Counted from the stretch's first letter, positions 1 to 12,160 are shown. The stretch: 64,000 nt of DNA from Pegea sp. RAD2-039 (GCA_034620365.1 JAQGEQ010000330.1:372001-436000); one strand, 5' to 3'. Translations and numbers: made by a program. Notes: generated by a model from the letters alone, not told the origin.

Positions 1-350
1 GGCATTAAGTTTACAAGTAACTAAAGGAGACAAAAGCGACCAACAAAACCTTATAATTTAAAACAAATTATGATAATATATATAACACAAATGACGTTAC
101 CAAACACATAAGCTTGTGGTCAAAGTCTTCTTAAGAATATATATACATGTTTGATTTATAAAAGTGATTTATTAATCTTCAAAACAATTGAGAGAAATTA
201 TAATTTCAAAAGCAATGTTAGAAACAAAAAAATCTTTGCATGCAAATTCTGATGAAGATATCAAAGTTATAGAAGCTTTTACCATTATGATTTTGTTACT
301 TGTTGATTATTATTTGAATCCTTTTAATGCTTTGTTTTCAGTATTTTAGT
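1..350 (-). promoter_or_regulatory. Block P copy 1 (candidate bidirectional promoter, reversed)
   Basis: First of nine copies of a conserved block, here in reverse. The palindrome TTCTTAAGAA lies at 128-137. Beside it are TATATATA-type runs and TGACGTTAC, the reverse of GTAACGTCA. To the right begins the type B 5' region. The type A gene expected on the left would lie outside the window. A promoter role is inferred from its position between divergent gene units and its TATA/CRE-like content; no transcript evidence is available. Confidence 0.45.
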
Positions 351-1838
351 ACATTACATTTAAGATTATTAAGAAACTGCAAAATCCAAACTTTGTAAGA
401 GTATTTGTTAATTCTCTTGGTATTATTAGGTGTATTTTATATTTTTTAAATTTGCAAATAAACAATAAATTTCAAGAAATACTTACAGATATTAATTATT
501 AAAATTTTTTTATAAAACCTCTGAAAAACTATTCTATAAGGTATTATTATTTTTGGATTAGTCTGTGGGTATGTTTGGCTGAATAAAGTAATTAATCGCT
601 AGAAAAACTTGATTTCAGAAAATAGAGTATTAAAGCGATATAACAACATTTTAAGGTACATATTAATTCACAAAGCTACAAACATAAGGTTGAAAAGTAA
701 TGTTGTTACTGTTAGAAGTGAAAGTAGAAAATTTTACCATTTACGTAAGTGTTTCATCCCCTATTACTCTATATATACTTCATTCTGTAGTCAACACTGG
801 TTTCTTAGTAGTGTTTTGTTAGTTTTCTTCGTTGGTAGTTTCCTTTTACAAATTGAATAAAGCTAAAGATGAAAGTTTTCAGATATGGAGTTTTAATATC
901 AGATTTTCAAAACTGTTTAAAATAATAGTTTTAGAAAAATGCTCTTAGCTGTCAAAATATTAGATTTGAATTAAAATTTGTTAGTTTTTATTGACTTATC
1001 TATTATACTATTCTTATAAACTACAAGGGTAATAAATTATTTTTTTTTATTGAGCTTTTAATGTTTAACTTTCTTCTGTATTTTATTTTGTTTTTAAAGT
1101 TTCAATTTTCTTTTCCATTTATATTCTGCATTTTAAGTAAATCAAAATCAACACTTAAATTTGAATTTATTGAGTATATTGAAAATATTGACTCTATTTT
1201 ATTTATCATTAAAACATAAAAAACACTTTTAATACGTTTTTTGAATTAATTGTTGCTCTCAATGTATGTTACATCATAAATTTAAATTTTATTGAAAAAC
1301 TAACAATTAGATATTGGATAAAACCATTTAAAATTGTTTTCTTGAAATCTTTAAGAGTAGGGTCTACTTCGTTTCCATCTGTTTGAACTGTTCGAACCTT
1401 TTTCTTTTTTGCATACATTATTATATTTAATTTGCAGCTCCTTTTAATATTTCCACAAGCAAATGATGTTTTGTTCTCGTAAGTGTTACATGTAAAACAA
1501 CAACAATGTCTTTCTAATAGAAGAAGCTTTTTTGTTACAATATAAACCTCAATATTTTGCTATTTCAATATTGAAATATAACTAACAATTGTTTTTTGTT
1601 TATTTCAAAAAATTATCAAGATTTTGTGAATTAAAAATTCATTTTAAATACAATCTGTTTATAAAACATGATAAGTTTCTGTTTCAGCGTTCTAGAAAAG
1701 TTTTCTTTAAACGTGATTGATTTATAGTTACAATTATCATAAAAACCTTTAAATATATCAACCTAAGAAAATGAAAAAACTCATCCATCAAAACTTAATA
1801 AATTACCATAATTTCATTAACATTTTCTTTAAATTTTT
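350..1838 (+). repeat. Type B 5' region (leader/intron-like repeat), copy 1
   Basis: Long non-coding block found on the B side of block P. It recurs inverted at about 10230-11850, 32695-34200, 24320-25100 (shortened) and 57340-57890 (short), and in the same orientation at 46820-48361. Its right end, around 1630-1750, matches the sequence just upstream of the better preserved type B gene near 38400-38500. An 83-codon open frame at 609-860 is not conserved as protein between copies and is probably chance. Confidence 0.6.
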
Positions 1839-2010
1839 AATGAAAAGTCATATGAAAATATTGTTTGTGAAAGAAAGTTTAGTCGAAATTCAAATCGTTT
1901 CCATGATAGAATTTGCAAATGTGAAAAAAAGATATGTTGATCTGTTAATGTATGATCCTTTAGAAAGCCCGTATATTATGTTGCTATTGTACTTAAAAAC
2001 ATGAAGAAGT
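1839..2010 (+). pseudogene. Type B zinc-finger relic, single decayed finger
   Basis: In one frame the bases read [19 protein letters not shown], which is a finger start with its first Cys replaced by Asn and later zinc His residues degraded. The 5' region runs straight into this finger, so the N-terminal exon and earlier fingers are deleted. The following bases match the sequence downstream of the type B gene near 39380. A parallel relic at 48362 has the same truncation, so the deletion predates that duplication. An ATG-started frame at 1771-2004 crosses the finger in a different frame and should not be taken as a gene. Confidence 0.7.
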
Positions 2011-2417
2011 GACTGGGTTAAGATCTAAAGTTTTAAAAATTAGATGAATTATTTATTTGTTTTTAAAAACTATTTAGTTTTTATTCTTAAATTGATAAAT
2101 TTGATCAAAAATTATAATAAATATAATTACAAGATAAAAAATTACATAATCGTTAATAGCTAATAAATAGTGAGAATATAACAGCCATAGTAACTGAAAA
2201 ATAAGATCTCAATAAACAAATTTATAAATAACTTTTGCTTCAACAATGTCTACTTAAGAATACCTTCTGTCAATTCTCTAAACACCGATTACAGTGTCTG
2301 AAACAATTTATTTCAGTGGATTGATTCAGTAAGAAAAAGACTTCATTTAACTCTTTCTAAGCGTTGAGCAAGGCTAACAGACAAAGGTTGTTATTAAATC
2401 TTTAATTTGATGGTGCA

Positions 2418-2510
2418 TATGAGGCCACTGTGACCTTCTCACTGGCTGCAGTAACCACTTTGCACAGTATCCTCACGTTATTTTGGGGGGTTATATGGGT
2501 TATTCTTAGT
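2418..2510. other. Conserved GC-richer segment in block X
   Basis: About 85 bases stand out from the AT-rich background and stay close to identical in the three full X copies (also 23795-23878 and 48937-49018). Readable landmarks are GGCCACTGTGACC, CTCACTGGCTGCAG and a G run. No tRNA or snRNA fold was recognised. Function unknown. Confidence 0.45.
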
Positions 2511-2733
2511 TTTGAGTTTGTGGTTTACAAAAAGGTTGTTTAAAACTAAATTAATTAATTTTGGAAAAATAAGTTTTATTGATTGTTTTTTTACATCATT
2601 TCAGGTCAATTTATTTGTAGATTTTGCTTTCTAAGGTTCTTAATTTCTAAACAAACTGTTAAATTGAAATTTTAAAATAGCTATACGTTTTGATCACTTT
2701 TTTGGTAATTTGATTTTTAAGCAAATCTAAAAA

Positions 2734-2750
2734 ATAACAAGGTAAGTATT
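2734..2750 (+). promoter_or_regulatory. Candidate 5' splice site in block X
   Basis: The sequence AACAAG/GTAAGTATT matches the eukaryotic donor consensus very well (GT at 2742-2743). It is preserved in all three full X copies (49268 on plus; 23541-23542 read on minus). It points in the same direction as the type B relic, so it could be an exon end of a B-side transcript. Splicing itself is inferred. Confidence 0.4.
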
Positions 2751-3032
2751 TAAAAACATCCAATTAATTAGTAACAGCATTACTTAATAAATTGAATAAA
2801 ATGAAAAACTAAAACATTTCAAATATAATCGTTTAACAACTAACAGCTTGTAATCATTTATCTTTTTTAGTTTATCAGAAAATTCGACATCTCGTTACAG
2901 CAAAAAGAACAAAACTCCATAACAATTTTGAAATGGACTCAAGTAATGAAATGTTTTTATTATCTAATGATACTAAATAAAAGATGCTTTAATCATAATT
3001 TTTCTTTATTTATTGCAATAAACGAAAAAGAG

Positions 3033-3051
3033 GGTGTCTGAAAAGAGCACC
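3033..3051 (-). other. Histone-3'-stem-loop-like hairpin in block X, copy 1
   Basis: Read on minus this is GGTGCTCTTTTCAGACACC, a hairpin with a T-rich loop whose core CTCTTTTCAG equals the core of the metazoan histone mRNA 3' stem-loop. This copy has stem mismatches; copies at 23232 and 49560 pair better. No histone coding sequence was found upstream. Confidence 0.35.
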
Positions 3052-3869
3052 TCTTGCTAAACCACAATCTCACATACAACACATTTTGTACTTAATTAAG
3101 TTGGAAATTAAGAAAGAAAAAGATGTAACATTTGGCATATCAGTAGACTTAAAAATGATTGTTATAGTTCCAATTTCATCTATTCTTGTTAGCTTATTTT
3201 ATCTGTTTATTTGCATTCTTGCTTAACCAAATCGTAAATACAATATATTAATCACACTTAAGCATGTGACAACGTATAATAGTAAACTAAAAATTCTAGG
3301 TTCTTAGGATTGATTTATGTGAAATAATATATAGCCGTGTGTTTATAACAAGTATACGTAAACTATCTGCCTTATACCAAAATTAATAAATAATTATTTT
3401 TTAAATTAAATCACTATGAGTAATCTCAAAATTATAGATTATGATTTATTTTGTAATGCAAATCATTTTATCTTTTGGTTTATTTATAGGTTATTTATTA
3501 GTTAAAGTTTAATAAATAAATAAATCAAATAAAATCTGAAAAATAAAAGAAATATAAATAAATCATTAGGAAATACAAGAAAATAGTTTTTTTATTACAA
3601 TGTTAAATGTTTTTCTACAATATTTTTAAGAGCTTTCTAATAACAATTATCGACCTCAAACAAAAATCGAACTGTAAAAGTATCAGTTTTAAGGAAGTTT
3701 TTATTTCTTTTGGAACTTAATCTGGATTAAGTTTTTGTAGGATAAAAAATTTCAGCTTGATTTTATGTTTTCCTTTAGTTTATACAAAAACAGTTTAAAT
3801 GATTAATGTTTAAAAGATACTTCTAGAAAATTAATACTTTTATGTAGCTTTATAATAAACAAAAAAAGA

Positions 3870-4330
3870 ATGCAAGCTGCACTAACATAGCTTCTTAAGA
3901 AGTTTAGATTTGCAGTTACTCAATATTGCTGAAAAATTTTATGGCACAACAAATATTAATAGCAAAGCAGTAAAAGCCTCAAAATAATAATCAACAAGCT
4001 ACAAAACCCATACAGCAGAAGCTTCTAGAACTTTGATTCTGTCATCAAAATTTACGTGCAAACAAATTTCTATTTCTAACATTGCTTTCAAAATTATAAT
4101 TTCTCTCAACTGTTTTGAAGATTAATAAATCACTTTTATAAATCAAACATATATATATATTCTTAAGAAGACTTTGACCAAACGTTTATATGTTTGGTAA
4201 CGTCATTTGTGTTATATATATTACCATAATTTGTTTTAAATTATAAGGTTTTGTTGCTCTCTTTTGTCTCTTATAGTTACATGTAAACTTAATGTTAAAA
4301 GAGAAAAATGATTGGTGTTAGAAGATCATG
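3870..4330 (+). promoter_or_regulatory. Block P copy 2, upstream of ZF1
   Basis: Forward copy. TTCTTAAGAA at 4160-4169 is preceded by an ATATATAT run and followed by GGTAACGTCATTTG and TTATATATATTA. ZF1 lies to the right and block X to the left. The same arrangement occurs at copies 4 and 8. Promoter role inferred. Confidence 0.45.
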
Positions 4331-5036
4331 AATGATTTTTGATGTTTTGTAAACTTATGTAACTTGCTTAATTTTATAAGACAATTGCTAGTATTGATTT
4401 TTGTGAAGTTTTTGCAGGTATTGCGTTTAGACATTAAATTTTCAAACCTTTTTAAAATAAAGTTTGTAGTAAATGTTTATAACTGTCAAAATATTAGACT
4501 TTAAGTCAATTTTTGTTCGTTTATGTTGGCTTGTATGCTATAAATTCTTTGTACACTTCCATGATATTAAAGTATTTATTTTTTTTAGTTGAGCTTATCA
4601 TTCTTAAATTAATTCAATAAGTCAATATCAACTCTTGAATTTTCATTAAAATATTCTCTAACTATAACTAAAATATGATAGATAAATATAAATAAGTATA
4701 TTTGTAATTAAAAATAACTAGAAATAGTTTGATATATTTTTTTTATTAATCGTTGCTCACTATCAATGTAACATCATACAGGTGAATTCTATTAAGGACT
4801 TTACACTTGAATATGAGATAAATAACTGCAGATTAAAATCTGTAAAATTAAGGTTTAAATTCTTGTTGGTCTGTTTTAAACACTGTTAAATCTTACATTT
4901 ATTACATACTTTTAAATTTTTAGTTTCTGAACTCATGTTATCATTTTCACAAGAAAAATTGTTTTGCCCTCGTAACTGCTACATGTAAAACAATAAAGTC
5001 TTTTCAATTGAAGAATGTTTTTCTATTTATTAATAT
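4330..5036 (+). repeat. Type A 5' leader, truncated (ZF1)
   Basis: Conserved non-coding leader that follows block P in every type A unit, with recognisable landmarks near 4745 (TTAATCGTTGCTCACTAT) and 4980. Here it ends abruptly at a TATAGAA that runs directly into the finger array. The distal leader and splice acceptor present in the other copies are missing. Confidence 0.6.
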
Positions 5037-5566
5037 AGAACTCATACTGGCGAGAAGCCATATGAATGTATAGTTTGTGAAAGAAAATTTGCACATAATT
5101 CCAGTCTTTTAATTCATGAAAGAACTCATACTGGTGAGAAGCCATATGAATGTATTGTTTGTGAAAGAAAATTTAGTGATATATCTAGTCTTTTAAGTCA
5201 TGAAAGAACTCATACTGGTGAGAAACCATATGAATGTATTGCTTGTGAAAGAAAATTTCGTCGAAAACACCATTTGTTATGTCATGAAAGAACTCATACT
5301 GGTGAGAAGCCTTATGAATGTATTGTTTGTGAAAGAAAGTTTAGTCAAAACGCCCATTTGTTATATCATGAAAGAACTCATACTGGTGAGAAGCCATATG
5401 AATGTATTGCTTGTGGAAAAAATTTACACAAAAATCCAGTCTTTTAAGTCATGAAAGAACTCATACTGGCGAGAAACCATATGAATGTATTTTTTGTAAG
5501 AGAAAATTTACACAAAAATCTAATCTTGTATGTCATGAAAGAACTCATAATATTCATAAAAGTTAA
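5037..5566 (+). pseudogene. ZF1: type A zinc-finger gene lacking its start and N-terminus
   Basis: The array opens mid-linker ([11 protein letters not shown]) just after an in-frame stop at 5031-5033 and has no initiator ATG. The N-terminal region and first fingers are missing. Four complete fingers follow, with helices starting AHNSS, SDISS, RRKHH and SQNAH. A one-base deletion in the next finger, near 5418, shifts the frame and gives a TAA at 5445. A further finger (TQKSN) is readable in the shifted frame and ends THNIHKS then TAA at 5564-5566. That tail resembles the THNNHES tail after ZF4, not the THFNxKK tail of the other copies. Dead as it stands. Confidence 0.85.
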
Positions 5567-6261
5567 AATCATCTTGCTGGTAAACGTTTACTCACAATTC
5601 AAGTATGGAAAGATGAAAACATTTTTAAACTAAAAAGTAACTTAACTATAAAGAGATCTTTGAGTTTAAAGGAAACAAAATAATAATGTTCTGTTTGGCA
5701 GGTTGTTGCAATTTATGCTTTAATTTACTATTTTAATGATTGCTCTATTATTGAAATTGTGTGTAAGTCTACTATAAATAATAATGGTTTTATATTTAAT
5801 TTTTTACTTTAAACTAAAGTTGGTATTCTTATGTTGTTATTTTCGGACATCTTTTTTCTAAACTATTGAAAAATTTTGTATTCCTTAATTTTCGAAGTTT
5901 GTATATTAAGTATTTGTTAACATCTTCTTTTATTTTTCAACAAGTTTTTGAAAGTAATTATATTTTCTTAGTTGATACAGGCAGTCGAAATTGTGGTTAC
6001 TTTTTAGTTACTCTCTAAAGATTCGTTAAATCCTTATATGTTTGTAAAACTGATTATTTTTGTGTTTTGTATTTATTGTGAAAGTAAAACTACAGTTTTT
6101 AGTAATTATTGCAATTTTTATGAGAAAACTTATGTTTGAAATCTTAAAATTTATTTCCTTTCTTAAAATGCTTGTTGGAGATAAAAACAATAATCGTTAT
6201 TATCCTCTTCATACTATAAATTTAGAAAAAGAAGTTTTTTAACATTTCATATTATCGACAA

Positions 6262-6610
6262 TTACATCATCATAAATAAATCATCTTTTATAGCACTTGA
6301 CTATTTCTTACCCAAATAGTTAGATCAAAATTAACAAATTGAGTTTTTTAAATAGTTTAAATTACTTTATAATTTTGTAACCTCAGAGGAACGGCAGAAA
6401 AACTAATATTCTCTTATCGGTTACTACTCCATCATTTTTAAAACTTTACGATTAATATTCTTGTAAGCAAGTTGCTAGAGTGTTTTAAACTGTTCTGTTT
6501 AATACTTTTACATCAGATATATAACTGTATCTATTTCAGCTCCTGTTAATTCTAATCTTCGAACCAAATATTAAGTTGCTATTTTAAATGGAACTCTTAT
6601 TATCCAAACA
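6262..6610 (+). repeat. Left arm of old inverted repeat within block Y
   Basis: This arm aligns imperfectly with the reverse complement of 7195-7615. Shared landmarks in the same order include AAATCATCTT, TTACCCAAAT, TTAACAAATTGAGTT, GTTGCTAGAGTGTTTTAAAC, TTTCAGCTC and a TCGAAC...AAGTTGCTA segment. The arms are much more diverged than the block Y copies are from each other, so the inversion is older than the array. Confidence 0.5.
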
Positions 6611-7194
6611 AATCGCAACAGACCAAAACACCTGACCAAACCATCGATGCAGTAACTGATTATAACTATAAAGAGATTATTCCGTATTAGAAATAATCTT
6701 ATGAAAAAGTCTTATGATATAAAATTTGTTTGGAATGAAGAATTTACCACTAAATGTGAACTAATAAATAATAAAAATAAGTATTTAAAGTCGCTATTAC
6801 CAACAAAACAGCCAAAATGTCTTAAGGATGATACCTTCCAAAAAGTGAATTTTAAACAACTTTCATTCTTGGTATAAAACTTTACAATATGAGTTAGTAT
6901 TTTTAAGTGAAAAAATTTAAATAAAAATATTTGCCTCAAATTTGAAATACTCTTATAAGTTATAATATTTTATAGATTTTTGAGATACACATCGCACATT
7001 TTGTACCGTTGTTTTTTGAATTTTTTTTTGTGAAGATTTATCAATTCTTAATTATTACTTTGAAATCATTCATAAAACCATCAATGTAACAAATCAACAT
7101 TTATTAGTACGTCTGATGTATTGAAATTAGTTTAAGAAAACTAAGATATAAGAAATAATATAAAAAAGGAAAATCATTCTATCTCATTTACAAA

Positions 7195-7615
7195 CTTATT
7201 CCGTTGTTCGAGATTTAAAGATGGAAAACCATCAAAAGTCACAAACGCTCAAAAGGATCTACAGAAATATAAAAATAGTATGACATTAAAATGTACAAAT
7301 CCTTTATTAATTTGTGAAGAAATATATGTGTCAAGAAATAAGAACAAAAATACGAACAAATCTGGCGTATAAGTAATGAAACAAAATGGTTCAAAAACAT
7401 TCTAGCAATTTAAAGCAATTTTATCTATTAGATTAAAATGGACTGGTAACAAATTAGCATTTATTAGTTCTCCTGTTTTACGTATAAAGTTAGATAATAA
7501 GGAAAGCAATTCAAACTGTTTTAGCAATTCAATATGTTAATTCTGAAGATGTTAATTTCAAAAGACCAATCGGGTAATTTATGGACTAGTACTTTTGGAG
7601 ATGATTTTATTTCAT
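7195..7615 (-). repeat. Right arm of old inverted repeat within block Y
   Basis: Reverse-oriented partner of 6262-6610, separated by about 600 bases. The equivalent arm pairs recur in the other Y copies, for example around 53640-53930 with 54540-54960 after ZF7. Confidence 0.5.
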
Positions 7616-8439
7616 ATAGTATATTATATATAATAGTTTTAGAATATCAACCAATTTTTTTATATGGTTTTTCAAAAAAAAATCTACATTTAATAAAACC
7701 AGAAATCTACAACCAATTTCTAAATTTTAATTTCAAAAAAGTAATGTCAATAAAAAAAAATTCAAGATTACTAAGAAACTAAAGTTGCAAAATCTAACCG
7801 TGACTACAAGAAGGTTCGGAAAAACTGCATAAGCAGTAAAGTTACAAGCCAGCAAAAAATGATTAGGTAAAGATCAAATTATCTTAATTGATTTTTAGAT
7901 AAAATTGTATATAAGCTTCCTTCAACTTATAAAGAATTACTTCAAGGTTTATCACAGGCGTTTTAAGTTAATTTTTTTAAATAAACTACAAAGAATAATA
8001 ATTTACTCTTATGACAATTAAAGTTTACAAAATTATGTTATCAAATATTTTGATGTTCTTAAAAAGAAATATATAATTTTGTCAATTTTTTGTTTGTTTT
8101 ATCTAATAACTTAAACTGTATAGATCAGTTTTAGTTTCATTAATAGGTAAAGTTATAGCAGAGCAACTTTTTTTATAAATTTTTGCTGTTTGATACACTT
8201 AGCTAATAGCCTTCATTTTTGAGTTATATTTCATTTAAGTAAAATTACTTTTGCTATTTGATAGAAAAACAATTTCTACTATATTTGTATATGTACAAAT
8301 AAAACGTGTTAAAAATACAACTAAATAATATACATTTCAAAAAGAAGTTAGATGAGTCGCCTTTATATCGTCGTTTGAAATTTCTGACAAAATTTATATC
8401 AGAAACTGTGATCTGAGAATCATTGGTTGACTGAAAGTT

Positions 8440-9870
8440 TTCATAATTGAAAGAGGAAAATTGATTAACATAATCGTAGTAAAAAGTTAAAAGTAGAGAT
8501 GAAAAAAATTGATATTAAAATTTAAAAGCAACTTTTTCATTGATTTGTTTACCTCGGATATTTAAACCTTTTATCATCAAATGAATAAAAGCAGTATAAA
8601 AAAAGTTTCTAAAAAAAAGCTGAATATCATCTTATCAGTTTCCATCAATAAAATTTATTTTAGATAATAAAATTAAAAATAAGCTTTTGTTCAAAATCAG
8701 CAGCGGTATATGCAATCCTCTTAATACGTAAATAATATTGTGAATTGTTTCCAAAAAAGTGAAATAAAAGGCTTTTTAGAGTTACTAACCATTATTAACC
8801 AGTTTCAAAGGATAATTCTAATAAAACTTGGAACAGTTTTTGAATTAGTAAAGTAATATCATTGTTAGCAAATACATTTTTAAGAGAATAGTTAGCTTGA
8901 ACTAGTTTCATAAAATCATCACAAAAAAATTGTGTTTGAAAACGTTATGTGTGACGTAATCAAAAAAACATTATTTTCCAAATTATTCAAATAATGCAAA
9001 GTATAATTCACTACTAGTATATAATTATATAAATATTAATTAAGTATATAATATTATATAATAACTATAAAACTAAATTTAATCAACTGTTTTCATAAAA
9101 TACTTAAATAAGTTTAGAATAAAATCAAAAAATATTGTCAAATAAAATTAGATTTTAATATTTATTTTTCAGCTACAACATGTCGCTGTAATAATTTTAT
9201 TTTCATATTTTGTAAAATAGTAAATTTCTCCTTAGATCTGTTTGATAAATAGTCTAAGACTTTGAACTTGAAAGACTTTATTTTTTAATATTTGTAAAAA
9301 TTTTATTCAAACTAATACAAATATCTTTATATAAAAAATATGTTTAGTTTTAACGAATTAATTGAAAAATTTGAGCTCAAAAGTATTTTGAACCTAGAAA
9401 TAAGATACAGTCTTCTATAAGATTGATGTCAGAGAAATAAAGCTTGTCTAACAATTTTCAATAAATCAAACTTATAGAGAAAAAGAAAGGTTTGAAAAAG
9501 TACTTTCCTCCTGACAAATACTAGATCGAAAGAAATTAATAAAAGAAAGAACTATTTTTTAGTTCAACAAATTGCTCAGCTAATTTGCCTCCACACTAGC
9601 ATTATTTTGAAATCGACAATCTGTCGATAAACTTTATAAAAAATTAAATTTCTGAAAATATATTATTTTCAACTCTTGTTGTTAATAAAACCTTTAAATT
9701 TGAATATAATAATCGTAATATTGGCAGACTACCATTAGTATATTTGTAATAAATTTATTATTTCACTTAGTTGTTTTATAAAAGTTTTTTTCTTTCTAGT
9801 CTTCAATAAACTTTTTGTAGAAAATTAATTTAATTAAGTAAACAAAGTAATTTAAAATTGTTCTCAAAGG
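8440..9870 (+). repeat. Block Z copy 1
   Basis: Non-coding stretch between block Y and the type B relic, nearly identical to 30740-32330. A partial inverted version occurs at about 40800-41290 (landmark AGCAGCGGTATATGCAATCC at 8699). It has no open frame of note. Relative to this copy, 30740-32330 carries about 135 extra bases. Confidence 0.6.
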
Positions 9871-10230
9871 AAAACATTTTGTAAGAGCTCTAATTAATTC
9901 ATTCTTGCTCCTGAAAGAAGATTTATTTTAATTACATATCTGATATATTTTTCTTTGTTTGCTTTTGTAGTCTTGCTAATATCTTCACAAGAGCAAGATG
10001 CACTTATTTTATCTCTGTTTGTATTTTTTAAACAAGTATGATCTACGTGATATCCTTATAAATCGTGATACTTGTGCTATATGCTCCGCTAGAAAAGTTT
10101 TGCAAATTTGTCTATTTTGCGGTATTTTTTTTGTAAAACTGTTCTTACTATCATCCAATGAAAAGTTTTTTTTCATTCTGATTTTTTGTCGTTCATAAAA
10201 TTGTTCGTTTACTTAATAATCTAAATTGAT
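9870..10230 (-). pseudogene. Type B zinc-finger N-terminal exon relic
   Basis: Read on minus, this aligns with the start of the type B gene at 38670: GAACGACAAAAA, then TCATTGGATGATAGTAAGAACAG-like sequence (SLDDSKNSF), the ATCTTCTTT region and the remains of the first finger with Cys codons lost. The ATG context is damaged and frameshifts are present, so it is not translatable. A 66-codon open frame on the plus strand at 9998-10198 is the antisense of this relic and is not a gene. A near-identical relic lies at 32330-32695. Confidence 0.75.
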
Positions 10231-11850
10231 AGATAAACTTTTTATTATTAAAACGAAAAATTTAAAGAAAATGTTAATGAAATTATGGTAAATTATTAAT
10301 TTTTGATGGATGAGTTTTTTCATTTTCTTAAGTTGATATATTTAAAGGTTTGTATGCTAATTGTAACTATAAATCAATCACGTTTAAAGAAAACTTTTCT
10401 AGAACGCAGAAACAGAAACTTATCATGTTTTATAAACAGATTGTATTTAAAATGAATTTTTAAAACACAAAATCTTGATAATATTTTGCAATAAACAAAA
10501 AACAATTGTTACTTATATTTCAATATTGAAATATCAAAATATTGAGGTTTATATTGTAACAAAAAAGCCTCTTATATTGGAAAGACATTGTTGATGTTTT
10601 ACATGTAACACTTATGAGAACAAAACATCATTTGCTTGTGTAAATATTAAAAGAAGTTGTAAATTAAATATAATAATGTATGCAAAAAAGAAAAAGGTTC
10701 AAACGGTTCAAACAGATGGAAACAAAGTAGACCCTACTCTTAAAGATTTCAAGAAAACAATTTTAAATAGATTTATCCAATATCTAATTGTTAATTTTTC
10801 AATAAAATTCAAATTTATGATGTAACATAGATTGAGAGCAACAATTAATTCAAAAAACGTATTAAAAGTATTTTTTTTAAGTTTTAATGATAAATATAAT
10901 AAACTCAATATTTCAATATACTCAATAAATTCAAATTTAAGTGTTGATTTTGATTTACTTAAAATGCAGAAAATAAATGGAAATGAAAATTAAAACTTTA
11001 AAAACAAAATAAAATACAGAAGAAAGTTAAACATTAAAAGCTCAATTAAAGAAAATCAATAATTTAATACCCTTGTAATTTATAAGAATTGTATAACCAG
11101 ATAAGGCAATATAAACTGACAAAATTTAATTCAAATCTAATGTTTTGACAGCCAAGAGCATTTAGCTAAAAATTTTATTTTGAATAGTTTTGAAAATCTG
11201 ATACTAAAACTCCATATCTGAAAACTTTCATATTTAGCTTTATTCAATTTGTAAAAGGAAACTAATACCGAAGATAACTAACAAAACACTACTAACAAAC
11301 CAGTGCCGACTACAGAATGAACTACGTATATAGAGTAATAGGGGATGAAACAATTACGTAGATGGTAAAATATTCTACTATCACTACTAACAATAACAAC
11401 ACTACTTTTCCACTTATTGTTGGTAGCTTTGTGAATTAAAATGTACCTCTTACTGCTCTTTTGAAATTCTATCTTAACACTTCACTTAATCATTGCTTTG
11501 TAGGTGGTACATAGTTGTTATATCACTTTAATATTCTTTTTTGTGAAATCAAGTTTTTCTATCGATTAATTACTGTATTCAGTCAAACACACCCACAAAC
11601 TGATCCAAAAATAAATATAACTTTCACAATAGTTTTTCAGAGGATTTATAAAAATAAAAATAAATGATTAATATCTGTAAGTATTTCTTGAAATTTATTT
11701 TTTGTTTGCAACTTTTAAAAATATAAATTACTCAAAATGAATAAAAACCGAATGAACAAATACTCTTACAAAGTTTGGATTTTGCAGTTACTTTATACTA
11801 ATAAAACAGCAAAAGCATCAAAATGTTAATCAGCAACCAACAAAATTATA
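10230..11850 (-). repeat. Type B 5' region, copy 2
   Basis: Inverted copy of the 350-1838 block, running from block P copy 3 leftward into the B relic. The segment at 10320-10450 matches the immediate upstream flank of the 38670 gene. Very similar to 32695-34200. No supportable coding sequence; the 66-codon frame at 10708-10908 is not conserved. Confidence 0.6.
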
Positions 11851-11859
11851 ATAGCAAAA

Positions 11860-12160
11860 GCTTCTATAACTTTAATATTTTCATCAGAATTTGCGTACAA
11901 AGATTGTTTTGTTTCTAACATTACTTTCAAAATTATAATTTCTCCAAACTGTTTTGGAGTTTAATAAATCTTTTTTATGTATCAAATATATATATATATT
12001 CTTAAGAAGACTTTTACCAAAAGTTTATATGTTTGGTAACGTCATTTGTGTTATATATATTTTTAGAATTTATTTTAAATTATAAGGTTTTGTTGGTCTC
12101 TTTTGTCTCTTTTAGTTACTCGCAAACTTAATGCAAATATAGAAAAACGATTGTTGTTAG
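11860..12160 (+). promoter_or_regulatory. Block P copy 3, upstream of ZF2
   Basis: TTCTTAAGAA at 11999-12008, GGTAACGTCATTTG near 12036 and a TTATATATAT run. It separates a type B relic on minus from ZF2 on plus, giving the basic head-to-head arrangement. Promoter role inferred. Confidence 0.45.

Larger units (their letters stand above)
2010..3870 (+). repeat. Block X copy 1
   Basis: Non-coding block of about 1.9 kb between the type B relic and the next block P. Near full-length copies lie at 22350-24290 (inverted) and 48500-50450, with a diverged inverted copy around 55620-57340. It has no open frame worth calling. It contains three short features conserved between copies: a relatively GC-rich segment, an ideal 5' splice-site-like sequence and a small hairpin, listed separately. 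Confidence 0.7.
5567..8440 (+). repeat. Block Y copy (downstream of ZF1)
   Basis: Conserved non-coding 3' block of type A genes. It begins with the shared GATTTTGCTGGTAAACGTTTACTC-like 3' flank and ends near GAGTCGCC at 8355. Copies follow ZF3, ZF4, ZF6, ZF7 and ZF8, and a shortened one follows ZF5. Small open frames here (6060-6242, 7534-7782, and 6712-6939 on minus) occur because the block is AT-rich and repeated. None has recognisable protein features. The section after about 7500 is almost identical to 29830-30740. Confidence 0.7.

Noticed and set aside
609-860. 83-codon open frame, partly related to a 100-codon minus frame at 24399-24701
   Set aside because: Lies in the type B leader repeat. 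Other copies interrupt the frame, and different copies are open in different frames.
2411-2510. tRNA or snRNA gene in the GC-richer X element
   Set aside because: No cloverleaf, no A/B box pair in correct spacing and no Sm site recognised.
7534-7782. 82-codon open frame in block Y, nearly identical at about 29860
   Set aside because: The second copy is broken by a frameshift in an A run near 29998, other Y copies do not keep it, and it lies over an arm of the inverted repeat.
9998-10198. 66-codon plus-strand open frame, repeated at 32461-32661 with conserved protein sequence
   Set aside because: It is the antisense of a type B N-terminal exon relic. The conservation comes from recent duplication, and the reading direction is opposite to the homologous gene at 38670.
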